Source: Synechococcus sp. CS-1331
GTDB taxonomy: Bacteria; Cyanobacteriota; Cyanobacteriia; PCC-6307; Cyanobiaceae
Length of the DNA: 64,000 nt
Direction: 5' to 3'
NCBI GenBank assembly: GCA_025127975.1
Contig: JAHLYQ010000040.1
Location: 19,694-83,693 of the forward strand
The translations under genes and the position numbers were made by a program. Below are positions 8,636 through 17,717 of the stretch, in pieces. Numbering within the stretch: position 1 is the first letter of the stretch; every line of letters begins with the position of its first letter. The notes beneath the pieces are model-generated. The model saw only the letters and a program-made list of their open reading frames with translations, was not told the DNA's origin and ran no database searches.

Positions 8636-10150
8636 TCAGCGCCCGAACTCAGCAGCGGTGCCCAGGGTCAGTACCTGGCCCCGCCGCGCCAGCAACTGGC
8701 GGCAGGCCATCAGGGCTGAGAGCGCCACGCCGGCGGTGCCTTCGCCGGGGTGAATCGAGTCGCCGCACAGCCACAGGCCTGGCAGGGGGGTGCGGCTGGC
8801 CAGGCCGAAGGGCCCGAAGCGACTGGGATGCTGGCCGAGTCCCCCCACAAAGCCGAAGGGGCGGCCCGTCCAGCGGGCGAAACCTCGCGGGGTGGCCAGC
8901 TCGCCGTGGCGCCATTGGTTGGGGGCAATTCCCAGCTGCCTTTGCAGCCCCCGTTGGATGCCTGCCAGGGCTTCGGCTTTGGCCTGGCCATAGGCCTGGC
9001 GGCTGAGGGCAAACCAGGGGCGCGCCGGGGTGAACACGCTGGCGATCACGGTGGCCTGGCCGGCCGGGGCCCGGCCATCGCCCTCGCGGCTCACCGACAC
9101 AAACAGGGAGCCCGGCTCGTCCCAGTCGAGCTGCAGGTGGGCGGGACAGTCGCTCTGCAGCAGGCTCCGGTCCACGGCCCCGTAGAACACCACTGCTCCG
9201 GAGGGATCGGGGAGGCTCGCCAGCCGGCGCCGATAGCCCCCAGGTAGCTGGCCTGGGAGCAGGTCGGGCAAACTCTGCACCGGCAGGGCCAGCACCACAT
9301 CGGTAGCTGCCAGCGCAAAGGGCTGCGGCTGCTCGCCATGGACAACCCAGCCCGCGCCTTTGCGCTCGAGCTGCGTCACCCGGTGCCCCAGCCGCAGCTG
9401 GCCGCCGGCGGCCGCCAGGGCCTGCTCCAACTGCTGGCTGAGTACCTGCATTGAGCTCTCCAGATGCCATAGGCCCAGGGGTTCCTGACCCATGGCCAGC
9501 ACGGTGGCTCCATAGAGGGCGGCGGTGCGATCAGCTGGCTCCTGGGAGTAGAGCCGCAGTTGCAGATCGAGAAAGCGGCGCAGACGCGGATCGCCGCCGC
9601 AGCCCGTGAGCATCAGCAGATCGGCCACGGTGGCGGTGATCAGCAGGCCACTGGCCAGGTTGGCGAGACGCAGGGTCGGCAGAAGTTGGGCCAGATCCCA
9701 GGGGCTGCGGGGGGGCAGCACGGGATCCCGGCCGGCGAAGGCCCAGTTGGCCTGGTGCAGGGCGGCGCAGAGTTGCCAGAAGCGGCCGCTGCCTGGAAAT
9801 TGCTGCTCCCGCTCTGTGGCCCAGCGGGCTGGATCGCGCCAGATCCGCACCGGTGGTCGGCCATCGCCCAGGTCCACCACGCAGGCCGGATCCAGGGGTG
9901 TTGCGGCCGGCAGTGGCAGCTGGAAGTGCTCGAGCAGGCGCCGATGGCTGCCGCCGGGTTCCAGGCCCGCCACCTGGGTCGCGCCCACGTCGAAGGTGTA
10001 GTGCCCGCGGCGGAAGGTGCCGGCGCAGCCGCCGCTCTGGTGGTGGGCTTCAAGCAGATGAACCCCCAGACCGGCCTTGGCCAGCAGGGCCGCCGCGCTG
10101 AGACCGGCGATGCCGGCTCCCACAACCACCACATCAGGGTGCGTCTGCAT
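8636..10150 (-). CDS. crtD: C-3',4' desaturase CrtD (carotenoid/phytoene-desaturase family)
   Basis: 504-residue FAD-dependent carotenoid oxidoreductase. The Rossmann motif VVVGAGIAGLSAAALLAKAG occupies residues 7-26, GGCAGTFRRGHYTFDVGATQ follows, and the C-terminal FAD motif is LWLCGDSIHPGEGTAGVALS. Best match is cyanobacterial CrtD, acting in myxoxanthophyll-type carotenoid synthesis; a CrtH/CRTISO isomerase is the main alternative since the families are close. The ATG at 10150 lies next to the conserved GxGxxG motif; an upstream ATG at 10189 is also possible but would overlap the divergent gene start. Confidence 0.75.
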   Translation of the reverse strand: MQTHPDVVVVGAGIAGLSAAALLAKAGLGVHLLEAHHQSGGCAGTFRRGHYTFDVGATQVAGLEPGGSHRRLLEHFQLPLPAATPLDPACVVDLGDGRPPVRIWRDPARWATEREQQFPGSGRFWQLCAALHQANWAFAGRDPVLPPRSPWDLAQLLPTLRLANLASGLLITATVADLLMLTGCGGDPRLRRFLDLQLRLYSQEPADRTAALYGATVLAMGQEPLGLWHLESSMQVLSQQLEQALAAAGGQLRLGHRVTQLERKGAGWVVHGEQPQPFALAATDVVLALPVQSLPDLLPGQLPGGYRRRLASLPDPSGAVVFYGAVDRSLLQSDCPAHLQLDWDEPGSLFVSVSREGDGRAPAGQATVIASVFTPARPWFALSRQAYGQAKAEALAGIQRGLQRQLGIAPNQWRHGELATPRGFARWTGRPFGFVGGLGQHPSRFGPFGLASRTPLPGLWLCGDSIHPGEGTAGVALSALMACRQLLARRGQVLTLGTAAEFGR

Positions 10151-10187
10151 GGGGGCATGCTGGCAGCTGACTCCCCGCCACGGCGCC

Positions 10188-11156
10188 ATGGCTGCCGCGC
10201 CCGCCGATCCCCTCACCGCCTGGCTAACGGATCGACTCGGCCGCCGCCTGGTGGCGCGCACGGAGGTGGGCGGGGGCTGCATCCACCGGGCCTGGCGGCT
10301 CCAGTTTGCCGACGGGGGCGTGTTGTTTGCCAAAACCAACAGGGCCGCCGCCCTGCCCCTGCTTGGGGCGGAAGTGGAGGGACTCCTGGCGTTGGCGGCC
10401 CACGCGCCAGCCGGCCTGGTGGTTCCCGAGCCCCTGGCCTGGGGGACGGCCGCTGATCAGGCCGTGCTGGTGATGCCCTGGCTGGACCTCGACGGGATTG
10501 GTGGGGGCTCGGGCGACACCGCTGCGGTGTTTCGATTGGGCCAAAGCCTGGCGGATTTGCACCGGGCCAGCGCCGCCAGCTCGTCGGGCCAGGGCTATGG
10601 CTGGCCGGCCGCCAACTTCATCGGTTCGGCCCCCCAAGCCAATGGTTGGCGATCCAGCTGGGGCCAGTTTTTCGTCGAGTGCCGGCTGGCCCCCCAGCTC
10701 GCCTGGGTCGCAAGAAGGAGCAGGCCGCTGCAGGGAGCTGCGGCCCTGCTGGAGCTCGTGCCGCAATGGTTGGCAGGTCACCCTGCCGAGCCGGTGCTCG
10801 TGCACGGCGATCTCTGGTGTGGCAATGCGGCCTTGCTCAGCGATGGCAGTGGGGTCATCTTTGACCCTGCCTGCTACTGGGGGGATCGGGAGGTGGATCT
10901 GGCGATGGCCCAGTTGTTTGGCGGCTTTTCGCCCAGCTTCTTTGAGGGCTATTCAAGTGGCTGGCCCCTTGCGCCCGGGGCCAGCGGGCGGGTGGCCCTC
11001 TACAACCTCTATCACTTGCTCAACCACGCCAACCTCTTTGGTGGCAGCTACGGGCAAAGGGCCCAAGCCTCCATCCTCGAACTGCTCAGCCGAGGTATTC
11101 CTGGCGGAGGTTCTGCAGCTTCGACACCACAGCACCGCGTTTCTCACTGGTTGTGA
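10188..11156 (+). CDS. Fructosamine kinase family protein
   Basis: 322-residue protein of the fructosamine/ketosamine-3-kinase family, which phosphorylates sugar adducts on glycated amines to repair proteins. Motifs: catalytic loop VLVHGDLWCGNAAL near residue 205, the metal-binding DPACYWGDREVDLAMAQLFGG near 228-248, and FFEGY. Family members usually end around the ILELL helix; here the frame runs about 20 residues further (GGGSAASTPQHRVSHWL), overlapping the convergent CAAD gene by 71 bases. That tail probably reflects loss of an earlier stop. Physiological substrate in cyanobacteria is unknown. Confidence 0.85.
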   Translation: MAAAPADPLTAWLTDRLGRRLVARTEVGGGCIHRAWRLQFADGGVLFAKTNRAAALPLLGAEVEGLLALAAHAPAGLVVPEPLAWGTAADQAVLVMPWLDLDGIGGGSGDTAAVFRLGQSLADLHRASAASSSGQGYGWPAANFIGSAPQANGWRSSWGQFFVECRLAPQLAWVARRSRPLQGAAALLELVPQWLAGHPAEPVLVHGDLWCGNAALLSDGSGVIFDPACYWGDREVDLAMAQLFGGFSPSFFEGYSSGWPLAPGASGRVALYNLYHLLNHANLFGGSYGQRAQASILELLSRGIPGGGSAASTPQHRVSHWL

Positions 11157-11526
11157 GGTTCTGCCAGCTCCAATTGCCCACTACCACCAGGCCAAGCAGT
11201 TCAAGCAGGCCTGGCACCACGGGCAGAAGGTTGATGGTGTCGAGCACTCCCTTGATCAGGATCTGGGCCACGATCACCGCCAGGATCACCCCGGTGGACT
11301 TGCCGATCCGGCCCATCTGGCTCCAGTCCACCTTGTCGAGGGTGGCGTTCACCTTGGTCAGGATCTCGCTGTAGCGCTCTGTGAAGCTGACCTCGGATTT
11401 GGCGTCGGCATCGGAAGTGGCTTCTGAGCCGGTTGCTGAGCCTGTTTCGGATCCAGTGGTGGCAGCGCCTGGCTCCACTCCAGTGGCAGTTTCCTGCTCA
11501 ACTGCTTCGGGGGTGGTGTCACTCAT
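11086..11526 (-). CDS. CAAD-domain thylakoid membrane protein
   Basis: 146-residue protein with an acidic, Thr/Gly/Glu-rich N terminus (about 45 residues) and a C-terminal CAAD domain, the cyanobacterial aminoacyl-tRNA-synthetase appended domain related to plant CURT1 thylakoid-curvature proteins. Two hydrophobic helices are visible (STGVILAVIVAQILIKGVL and a following INLLPVVPGLLELLGLVVVG) flanked by amphipathic helices ending NLTTSEKRGAVVSKLQNLR. Start ATG at 11526 reads MSDTTPEA. It overlaps the 3' end of the fructosamine kinase gene on the opposite strand. Confidence 0.86.
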   Translation of the reverse strand: MSDTTPEAVEQETATGVEPGAATTGSETGSATGSEATSDADAKSEVSFTERYSEILTKVNATLDKVDWSQMGRIGKSTGVILAVIVAQILIKGVLDTINLLPVVPGLLELLGLVVVGNWSWQNLTTSEKRGAVVSKLQNLRQEYLG

Positions 11527-11571
11527 GGACCGGATGGTGGGCAAGGTTGGACTGGTTCACAAGGTATCGGT

Positions 11572-12045
11572 GTGTGTTTGCAAGCGCCAGCTCATCTCAG
11601 GGCAGATTTGCAGCTGCTCACCGTTCTGAGCCGGATTTTGGCAGTGGCCCAACCCGAGGAGGGTTGTGCCTTGCTGCTGGGCCAGAGGCAGAGCGATGGT
11701 TGGCAACTGCGTCGGATCTGGCCTTGCTGCAACGTCTGGCCCCAGCCTGGGGCGCGCAACCACCGCTTCGCGATTGATCCCCGCGAGCAACTGCTGGCCC
11801 AGAAGTGGGCAAGGGAGCGGGGGCTGGAGCTGCTGGGCTCGGCCCACAGCCACCCCGTCACGGCCCCAGTGCCCTCCACCACCGACTGCAGGCTCTGCGT
11901 CTGGCCAGCATTGATGGTGATCATGGGCGCGGTAGGCAGTGGCGATGGGAGTCAGGGTCAAGGTCAGGGCCAGGAGCTGGTGGGGTGGTGGATCTGCCAG
12001 CCCCCGGCCCCGCCCCAGCGCCTGCCGTGGAGAATGGAAAGCTGA
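11572..12045 (+). CDS. M67 family (JAMM/Mov34-MPN) metallopeptidase
   Basis: 157-residue JAB1/MPN-type protein. The metal-binding JAMM motif is HSHPVTAPVPSTTD near residues 92-105, with the upstream Glu in a PEEGCALLLG stretch. Bacterial members next to MoeB/ThiF E1-like enzymes trim ubiquitin-like sulfur carriers, and here moeB follows after 11 bases, which supports that role. The GTG at 11572 gives the longest form; TTG at 11578 is an alternative. The C terminus is Gly/Gln-rich (GSQGQGQGQE) before a short WW-containing strand. Confidence 0.82.
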   Translation: MCLQAPAHLRADLQLLTVLSRILAVAQPEEGCALLLGQRQSDGWQLRRIWPCCNVWPQPGARNHRFAIDPREQLLAQKWARERGLELLGSAHSHPVTAPVPSTTDCRLCVWPALMVIMGAVGSGDGSQGQGQGQELVGWWICQPPAPPQRLPWRMES

Positions 12046-12056
12046 TCCCAGCGGCC

Positions 12057-13229
12057 ATGCTTCCTCCCGACACCAGCGGCGTCCAGCTCAGCCCCGATGA
12101 GGTGGCCCGCTACGGCCGGCACTTAATCCTGCCCGAGATTGGCATGGAGGGCCAGAAGCGGCTCAAGGCCGCCTCGGTGCTTTGTGTCGGCACAGGAGGG
12201 CTGGGTTCGCCGCTGCTGCTCTATCTAGCCGCTGCCGGGGTGGGCCGCCTCGGCATCGTCGATTTCGACGTGGTCGACCACTCCAACCTGCAGCGCCAGG
12301 TGATCCACGGCACCAGCTGGGTGGGCAAGCCCAAGATCGAATCGGCCAAGGCGCGCATCCTCGAGATCAACCCCCACTGCCAGGTGGATCTCTACCCAAC
12401 GGCGCTGACCAGCGAGAACGCTCTCGAGATCATCCGGCCCTACGACATCGTCTGCGACGGCACCGACAACTTCCCCACCCGCTACCTGGTGAACGACGCC
12501 TGCGTGCTGCTGGGTAAGCCCAATGTCTACGGCTCGATCTTTCGCTTCGAGGGCCAGGCCACGGTGTTCAATCTGGATGCGGAAAGCCCCAACTACCGCG
12601 ACCTGTTCCCCGAGCCACCGCCGCCGGGCATGGTGCCCTCCTGCGCCGAGGGCGGAGTGGTGGGGGTGCTACCCGGCATCATCGGCCTGATCCAGGCAAC
12701 CGAAGCCGTGAAGATCATTGCTGGCATCGGCACCAGCCTCAGCGGCCGCCTGTTGTTATTTGATGCCCTGGGCATGAAGTTCCGCGAGCTCAAACTTCGG
12801 CCCAACCCCGAGCGCCCGGTGATCGACAAACTTATTGATTATCAGGAGTTCTGCGGGGTGGGCGGCAGTGCTCCGGGCCAGGAGGAGGCCGGCGCGGTGG
12901 AAAGCATCAGTGTTACCGAACTCAAAACCCTGCTCGATGGCGACACCAGTGGCCTGGTGCTGGTGGATGTGCGCAATCCCCCCGAGGCCGACATAGCCGT
13001 GATCGCCGGAGCCACCCTCATCCCCCTCGACCAGATCGAGAGCGGCGTGGCGATTGATCAGATCCGCGACCTGGCGGCCGGCAAGAAGCTTTACGTGCAC
13101 TGCAAGCTGGGCGGCCGCAGCGCCAAAGCGCTGATCGCCCTGGGGCGCCATGGCATCGAGGGGATCAATGTCTCAGGCGGCATCGACGCCTGGAGCCAGG
13201 AGGTGGATCCATCCGTGCCGCGCTACTGA
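12057..13229 (+). CDS. moeB: MoeB/ThiF-type adenylyltransferase fused to rhodanese domain
   Basis: 390-residue E1-like enzyme that adenylates a ubiquitin-like sulfur carrier (MoaD/ThiS type). N-terminal ThiF domain (1-260): ATP site GTGGLGSPLLLYLAAAGVG near residue 43, DFDVVDHSNLQRQ, and SCAEGGVVGVLPG with the family Cys. C-terminal rhodanese domain (285-390) has the active-site loop HCKLGGRS with Cys present, so sulfur transfer is plausible. The fusion resembles eukaryotic MOCS3. ATG at 12057 chosen for the LSPDEVARYGRHLILPE start region. Probably co-transcribed with the M67 peptidase. Confidence 0.92.
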   Translation: MLPPDTSGVQLSPDEVARYGRHLILPEIGMEGQKRLKAASVLCVGTGGLGSPLLLYLAAAGVGRLGIVDFDVVDHSNLQRQVIHGTSWVGKPKIESAKARILEINPHCQVDLYPTALTSENALEIIRPYDIVCDGTDNFPTRYLVNDACVLLGKPNVYGSIFRFEGQATVFNLDAESPNYRDLFPEPPPPGMVPSCAEGGVVGVLPGIIGLIQATEAVKIIAGIGTSLSGRLLLFDALGMKFRELKLRPNPERPVIDKLIDYQEFCGVGGSAPGQEEAGAVESISVTELKTLLDGDTSGLVLVDVRNPPEADIAVIAGATLIPLDQIESGVAIDQIRDLAAGKKLYVHCKLGGRSAKALIALGRHGIEGINVSGGIDAWSQEVDPSVPRY

Positions 13230-13238
13230 GCTCCGAGC

Positions 13239-14387
13239 TCAGTAATCCACGCCCCGCTTGAGATCCACGCCCCGCTCTGCGTAGTGCTTGTGGCACACCA
13301 TCTCTGAGTAAACGCTGGCCAGGTCGAAGTAGGCGGGTCGGTTTTTGCAGCGGCCGGTGAGGATCACTTCCGTTTCGGCGGGCTTGCGCAACAGGGTCTG
13401 CACGATCGGCTCCACCGGCAGTAGCTCGAGATCCACCGTGGGGTTGATCTCATCGAGGATCACGGTTTTGTAGAGGCCGCTGGAGATGGCTGCCCTGGCG
13501 ATCTCCCAGGCCCGCTCGGCCTCCACGTAGTCGATCGGCTGCTGCTGGCCGCGCCAGACAATCGCATCGCGGCCAGAGCGCAGGTGATCCACCAGGTGGG
13601 GATAGCTCTCGCGCAGGGCGGCAATCGCCGCATCCTCGGTGTAGCCGCTGCCGCCCTTGAGCCACTGCAGGATCAGCACCCGGTGGCTTTTGTCTTGGCT
13701 GATACCCCGGCCGATGGCCTGTAGGCCCTTGCCGAGGGCGCTGGTGGATTTGCCCTTGCCCTCGCCGGTGTAGATCTCGACCCCATCGAGACCTCCGGGC
13801 CCCTGGTGGGCCCGCATTTCCGAGTGGAGGTCTGCCAGTTGCACCAGCTTGTGGGGGGCACCGCGCCCCGTGCAGATAACCTCCATGCCGCCTGGCTTGG
13901 CCGCCAGGGTGCGGGCCACGTCGTCGATGTCCAGCAGGCCCAGATCCAGCACGGGGTTGAGCTCATCGAGCACCACCACCGAGTAGAGGTCGCTGGCGAT
14001 GGCGCCCTTGGCAATGTCCCAGCCGCGCTGGGCCTCCTGCCGGTCGAATTTGGTCGCCTCCTCGGCGCTGAAGAATTCGCCCCGGCCCGTGCGCACCTGG
14101 TCGATCAGGTGGGGGAAGCCCTGCTGCAGGGCTTCGATGGCGGCATCTTCGTCGTAGGCCCGGCCCGGCCCCTTGAGGAAGCGCAGCAGCAACACCCTGG
14201 TGCGTTTCTGCTCGCAGATGCCCAGGCCGATCGTGCGCAGCACCACCCCGAGGGCGGCCTGGCTCTTGCCCTTGCCGTCGCCGTCATACACATGCAGCTG
14301 GCCGTGGGCCCGCTCATCGCTGCCGGCGGCAGTGCGGATGCCGATGCCCCGGCCCGTGCCCCGCTGCGGCGTCTGGGTGCTGCTCAT
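13239..14387 (-). CDS. Tandem-domain cob(I)alamin adenosyltransferase-like protein (CobO/BtuR type)
   Basis: 382 residues, twice the usual CobA/CobO length (~190). Two homologous halves each carry a P-loop: GDGKGKSQAALG near residues 36-47 and GEGKGKSTSALG near 208-219. Each is followed by RVLLLRFLKG / RVLILQWLKG, an acidic EDAAI.AL segment, then VVVLDELNPVLDL / TVILDEINPTVDL and VICTGRGAP / VILTGRCKN. CobO enzymes transfer adenosyl to the cobalt of corrinoids. Both P-loops appear intact, so both halves may be active. Start ATG MSSTQTPQRG; divergent from larE. Confidence 0.85.
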   Translation of the reverse strand: MSSTQTPQRGTGRGIGIRTAAGSDERAHGQLHVYDGDGKGKSQAALGVVLRTIGLGICEQKRTRVLLLRFLKGPGRAYDEDAAIEALQQGFPHLIDQVRTGRGEFFSAEEATKFDRQEAQRGWDIAKGAIASDLYSVVVLDELNPVLDLGLLDIDDVARTLAAKPGGMEVICTGRGAPHKLVQLADLHSEMRAHQGPGGLDGVEIYTGEGKGKSTSALGKGLQAIGRGISQDKSHRVLILQWLKGGSGYTEDAAIAALRESYPHLVDHLRSGRDAIVWRGQQQPIDYVEAERAWEIARAAISSGLYKTVILDEINPTVDLELLPVEPIVQTLLRKPAETEVILTGRCKNRPAYFDLASVYSEMVCHKHYAERGVDLKRGVDY

Positions 14388-14450
14388 GGCGAGATGTTAC
14401 CGGCGCCTTTGGCTTGGGGTTGGCAGGATCGGGTCAGGATTGGGGCCCGG

Positions 14451-15338
14451 ATGCACTTTTCTCTTTTAGAACCTCTGCCACCGGCCCTGGCGGGGGCCTT
14501 GACCGAACTGCGTGGCCAGCTGGCAGCCCTCAACCCGGTGGTGGTGGCCTACTCCGGCGGGGTGGACAGTGCCCTGGTAGCGGCTATCGCCCTCGAGCAG
14601 TGTGGGCAGGGGGCCCTGGCGATCACCGGGGTTTCACCGGCCCTGGCGCCCCACCTGCGTCAGGAAGCCCGCATCCAGGCCGGCTGGCTTGGCATTCGCC
14701 ACCGGGAAATCCCCACCTCGGAGCTGGCCGACCCTGCCTACGCCAGCAATCCTGAGCAGCGCTGCTATGCCTGTAAGCGGGAGTTGCACCGCCTGCTGGC
14801 GCCGATTGCGGCGGCGGCGAGGGGAGCCAGCGTGGTCGATGGCGTCAATGCCGATGACCTTGGCGACCATCGCCCGGGCATCCGGGCTGCCCGGGAATTC
14901 GGCGTGCGTTCTCCCCTGGCTGCGGTTGGCCTGACTAAAGCTGAGGTGCGCCAGCTTTCGAGGGCGCTGGGTTTGCCCTGGTGGGACAAGCCCGCCCAGC
15001 CCTGCCTGGCGTCCCGCTTTGCCTACGGGGAGCCGATCACGGCTGAACGGCTGCAACGGGTGGCGGCGGCGGAGGCCTGGTTGTTGGCCGCCGGCTGGGC
15101 CCAGGTGCGGGTGCGCTGCCAGGGCCAGACGGCCCGCATCGAGCTCCCGGCCGAGCAACTCGAACGGGCCCTTGGCCGCTGGGCCCAGAGCGAGCCCAGG
15201 CAGGCCCTGGTGGCGGCCTTCCTCGCCCTTGGCTTCACGGCCGTGGGTCTGGACCTGGAGGGACTGGTGAGCGGCAAGCTCAACCGGGAGCTTGCGGCCA
15301 GTCCGCTTCCCGCGCTCAGCGGCTCAGGGCAGCAGTAA
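14451..15338 (+). CDS. larE: ATP-dependent sacrificial sulfur transferase LarE-like
   Basis: 295-residue PP-loop protein of the LarE family, which in lactobacilli donates its own cysteine sulfur to the nickel-pincer cofactor of lactate racemase. The PP-loop is [11 protein letters not shown] near residues 34-44; [10 protein letters not shown] near 103-112 and [13 protein letters not shown] near 183-195 are family motifs, the latter holding the candidate sacrificial Cys. No larB/larC in this window, so substrate is uncertain. Start [12 protein letters not shown]. The last 23 bases overlap speD on the other strand. Confidence 0.84.
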   Translation: MHFSLLEPLPPALAGALTELRGQLAALNPVVVAYSGGVDSALVAAIALEQCGQGALAITGVSPALAPHLRQEARIQAGWLGIRHREIPTSELADPAYASNPEQRCYACKRELHRLLAPIAAAARGASVVDGVNADDLGDHRPGIRAAREFGVRSPLAAVGLTKAEVRQLSRALGLPWWDKPAQPCLASRFAYGEPITAERLQRVAAAEAWLLAAGWAQVRVRCQGQTARIELPAEQLERALGRWAQSEPRQALVAAFLALGFTAVGLDLEGLVSGKLNRELAASPLPALSGSGQQ

Positions 15339-15822
15339 ACGGCTGCCCATGCAGGGGCTCCCGCAGATTGCTGTGGATGCAGGAGGGGGTTTCGCGGCGG
15401 AAGCTCGTGAGCTTGTGGGTGTCAGCCAACAGCTCATCGACAAGCACGGCACAGGCCTTTTCCGGCATGGTGTGGTCCCCGCAGGTGAACACATCCACCG
15501 CTGCATAGCCCGATTCGGGCCAGGTGTGGATGGAGATGTGCGATTCGGCCAGCAGGGCCAGCCCCGTGACGCCCTGGGGTTCGAAACGGTGGGTGATCAG
15601 GTTGAGCAGGGTGGCACCGGCACGCTTTGCTGCTGCGGTGATGGTGGCCCTGAGGAAAAGTTCGTCGTCGAGCTTGGTGCCGTCGCAACCGTAGAGCTCG
15701 AGAATGCAGTGTTTCCCGACGGTGTCGGAAACCTGGTGGGGGAGGGGGGCAGCTGGGTGGATCGCTGCGGGGGCCTCGGTCCATCCCGGGTTCGGGTGGA
15801 GGCAGGGCAGGGTCTGGGTCAT
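15316..15822 (-). CDS. speD: S-adenosylmethionine decarboxylase proenzyme
   Basis: 168-residue prokaryotic-type SpeD, forming decarboxylated SAM for polyamine synthesis. The self-cleavage site is the Glu93-Ser94 bond in [12 protein letters not shown], making the pyruvoyl group from Ser94; His99 and Cys114 (VFTCGDHT) are the other conserved catalytic residues. The N-terminal ~33 residues are a Pro/Ala-rich extension before the conserved [13 protein letters not shown] start. It overlaps larE convergently by 23 bases. Confidence 0.92.
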   Translation of the reverse strand: MTQTLPCLHPNPGWTEAPAAIHPAAPLPHQVSDTVGKHCILELYGCDGTKLDDELFLRATITAAAKRAGATLLNLITHRFEPQGVTGLALLAESHISIHTWPESGYAAVDVFTCGDHTMPEKACAVLVDELLADTHKLTSFRRETPSCIHSNLREPLHGQPFTAALSR

Positions 15823-15844
15823 CGAAGTTGACCGAACAAGCCAA

Positions 15845-16987
15845 TCACCATAGATGGTTATGAGCGCTGATTTGGCCGGCGTGCATGTGCACCAGCTGGC
15901 TCTGGGCCTGCCAGCCGCCGCTAAAGGCCCCCAGGTGGGTGGCGCTCACCAGGCACTGGTGGCCTTCGCCCACCGCCTCGAGCAGCAGTTGTTGCCGTTC
16001 CGGATCGAGCTCGGCCAGCACGTCGTCGAGCAGCAGCAGGGGCGGCTCCCCCAGCACCGTGCCCACCAGCTCCAACTCGGCCAGCTTGAGGGCCAGCACC
16101 AGGGTGCGCTGCTGGCCCGCCGAGCCGTAGCGCCGAGCCCCCTGCCCGGCCAGGATCAAGCCCAGCTCGTCGCGGTGGGGCCCCACCGTGCACTGCCCGA
16201 GCCGCAGTTCTTCGCCCCGCTGCTGCTGCAGTTGGGCCAGCAGGGCCTCCCGCCAGGGATCTTCGGCATCTTCGCCACCCACCTGGGCGCCGCCCTGATA
16301 CTCGAGCTCCAGGCATTCCCGGCCGCCGCTGAGCCTTGCCTGCCAGGCGGCCGCCAGGGGCTCCAGCCTGCGGATGGCCCGCGACCGACGGCGCTGCAGC
16401 CGGGTGCCGATCACAGCCATCTGCAGATCAAAGGCATCGAGCAGGCCCTGCAGATCGCCGCCGCCGAGGCCCCGCCGCAGCAGCTGGCTGCGCTGGCGCA
16501 GGAGCCGGCCGTAGCGGCTGAGCAGGTCGCCATAGACAGGTTCGAGCTGCAGCACCACCCGGTCGAGCCATTGGCGCCGGCCAGCGGGCTCGCCCCGCAC
16601 CAATTCGAGGTCGAGGGCGCTGAAACCCACGCAGCGCAGCGATCCCAGCAGGTCGAGCTGGCGATCCAGCACCTTGCCGTTGCGCTGGGCCATGCGCCCG
16701 CCGCTGCGGCGCAGGTGGAGCGCCAGCTGATCACCGCTGCCGGTTGAGGCCCGCACCTGGCAGCTGCTCTGCCCGTGCTGGATCAGGTCGCGATCGCTGG
16801 CGGTGCGGTGGGAACGCAGGCACCCCAGCAATTCCACCGATTCCAGCAGGTTTGATTTGCCCTCGCCATTGGCGCCAATCACCAGCAGCCGGGGGGCCTC
16901 CAGGGCCAGCTCCAGATGGCTGATATTGCGAAAGTTCAGCAGCTCCAGGCGGTGCAGCCGGATGGCTCTGACGCGACGGGAGGTTAA
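15845..16987 (-). CDS. recF: DNA replication/repair protein RecF, start codon unclear
   Basis: RecF loads RecA at gapped DNA. Visible: Walker [19 protein letters not shown], a long coiled-coil middle, signature region GPHRDEL and Walker [13 protein letters not shown] with downstream LVSATHL. The expected N terminus ([16 protein letters not shown]) is encoded in frame upstream of the first usual start, a GTG at 16882 that would remove the beta-strands before the P-loop. Between an upstream in-frame TAA near 17026 and 16882 there is no ATG, GTG or TTG. A good GGAGGA lies six bases before a TTA codon at 16987; ATT at 16993 and ATC at 16963 are other candidates. I set the end at 16987. Confidence 0.85.
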   Translation of the reverse strand, partial: LTSRRVRAIRLHRLELLNFRNISHLELALEAPRLLVIGANGEGKSNLLESVELLGCLRSHRTASDRDLIQHGQSSCQVRASTGSGDQLALHLRRSGGRMAQRNGKVLDRQLDLLGSLRCVGFSALDLELVRGEPAGRRQWLDRVVLQLEPVYGDLLSRYGRLLRQRSQLLRRGLGGGDLQGLLDAFDLQMAVIGTRLQRRRSRAIRRLEPLAAAWQARLSGGRECLELEYQGGAQVGGEDAEDPWREALLAQLQQQRGEELRLGQCTVGPHRDELGLILAGQGARRYGSAGQQRTLVLALKLAELELVGTVLGEPPLLLLDDVLAELDPERQQLLLEAVGEGHQCLVSATHLGAFSGGWQAQSQLVHMHAGQISAHNHLW

Positions 16988-17031
16988 GGTAATTCCTCCG
17001 GAGCTCTGCTCCGGCCATGGGCCTTAGCCAT

Positions 17032-17105
17032 GGGCATGTAGCTCAGTTGGATAGAGCATCAGATTCCGGTTCTGAGGGTCGGGGGTTCGAGTCCCTCCAT
17101 GCTCG
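17032..17105 (+). tRNA. tRNA-Arg(CCG)
   Basis: 74 bases. Acceptor arms GGGCATG and CATGCTC pair with one G-U, discriminator G; D arm TAGCTCAGTTGGATAGA; anticodon loop TTCCGGT gives anticodon CCG; T arm GGGGGTTCGAGTCCCTC. No encoded CCA. It lies in the divergent gap upstream of recF. Confidence 0.95.
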
Positions 17106-17200
17106 CTACTTATCAGGTCAGTACTGATCAGGTCAGTTGGCTCAGCGGGCCAACTCAGTAAGGGGATCAACCCAGGAAGCGAATCAACCCAGTAAGCGAA

Positions 17201-17659
17201 TCAACCAAGCAGGTTGAGGCCCATCGCCCGAATGCCGCCGGGATCGACGGAAAATCCATAGCGATCCAGGGCGGCCAGGGCCTCAGGCGGGGCCGAGAGC
17301 GAAATGCTGCATCCGGCTAACTCCCTGCGCAGCTTGCCCAGGGAGCCATGCACCAGCACCGCCAGGATGTCGCCCTGGTGCGGATCCCCAGGATCGGCGC
17401 AGAGGTCCCAGAGGTTGGCATTGAGGGCCAGATCGCTGGTGGCCCGCACGAAACCCACCAATTTGCCCTCGGGGGATTGCACCCCCAGGTGCCAGAGGCT
17501 GTTTTCCAGCACCCGCTGCCAGCGGTCCGGGTTGCGGCTGCGATCGCCGCTGGCCAGCAGCAGCCGATTGAGCTCGTCGGGGCTGGGAAGGCTGTTGGCG
17601 AGCAGCGCATAGCCCTCCCGCAGACGCGGGGCTTGGGGCTGGCTGCGGAAAGGGATCAA
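17201..17659 (-). CDS. GNAT-type N-acetyltransferase, cyanobacterial
   Basis: About 152 residues resembling a small GNAT-fold family seen beside ppc in picocyanobacteria. Conserved stretches: LWHLGVQSPEGKLVGFVRAT, LNANLWDLCADP, ILAVLVHGSLGKLRRELAGC and a C-terminal YGFSVDPGGIRAMGLNLLG, matching acetyl-CoA-binding and alpha4-beta5 elements. Substrate unknown. The start is uncertain: there is no ATG near the conserved N terminus; TTG at 17659 is used, which places it 58 bases after the ppc stop. Upstream in-frame sequence belongs to ppc. Confidence 0.65.
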   Translation of the reverse strand: MIPFRSQPQAPRLREGYALLANSLPSPDELNRLLLASGDRSRNPDRWQRVLENSLWHLGVQSPEGKLVGFVRATSDLALNANLWDLCADPGDPHQGDILAVLVHGSLGKLRRELAGCSISLSAPPEALAALDRYGFSVDPGGIRAMGLNLLG

Positions 17660-17717
17660 GAGGGAATCCAGTGCTGGGCGGAGCTGGGATGGCTCAGGGG
17701 AGGGTCTGGGGGGCTGG

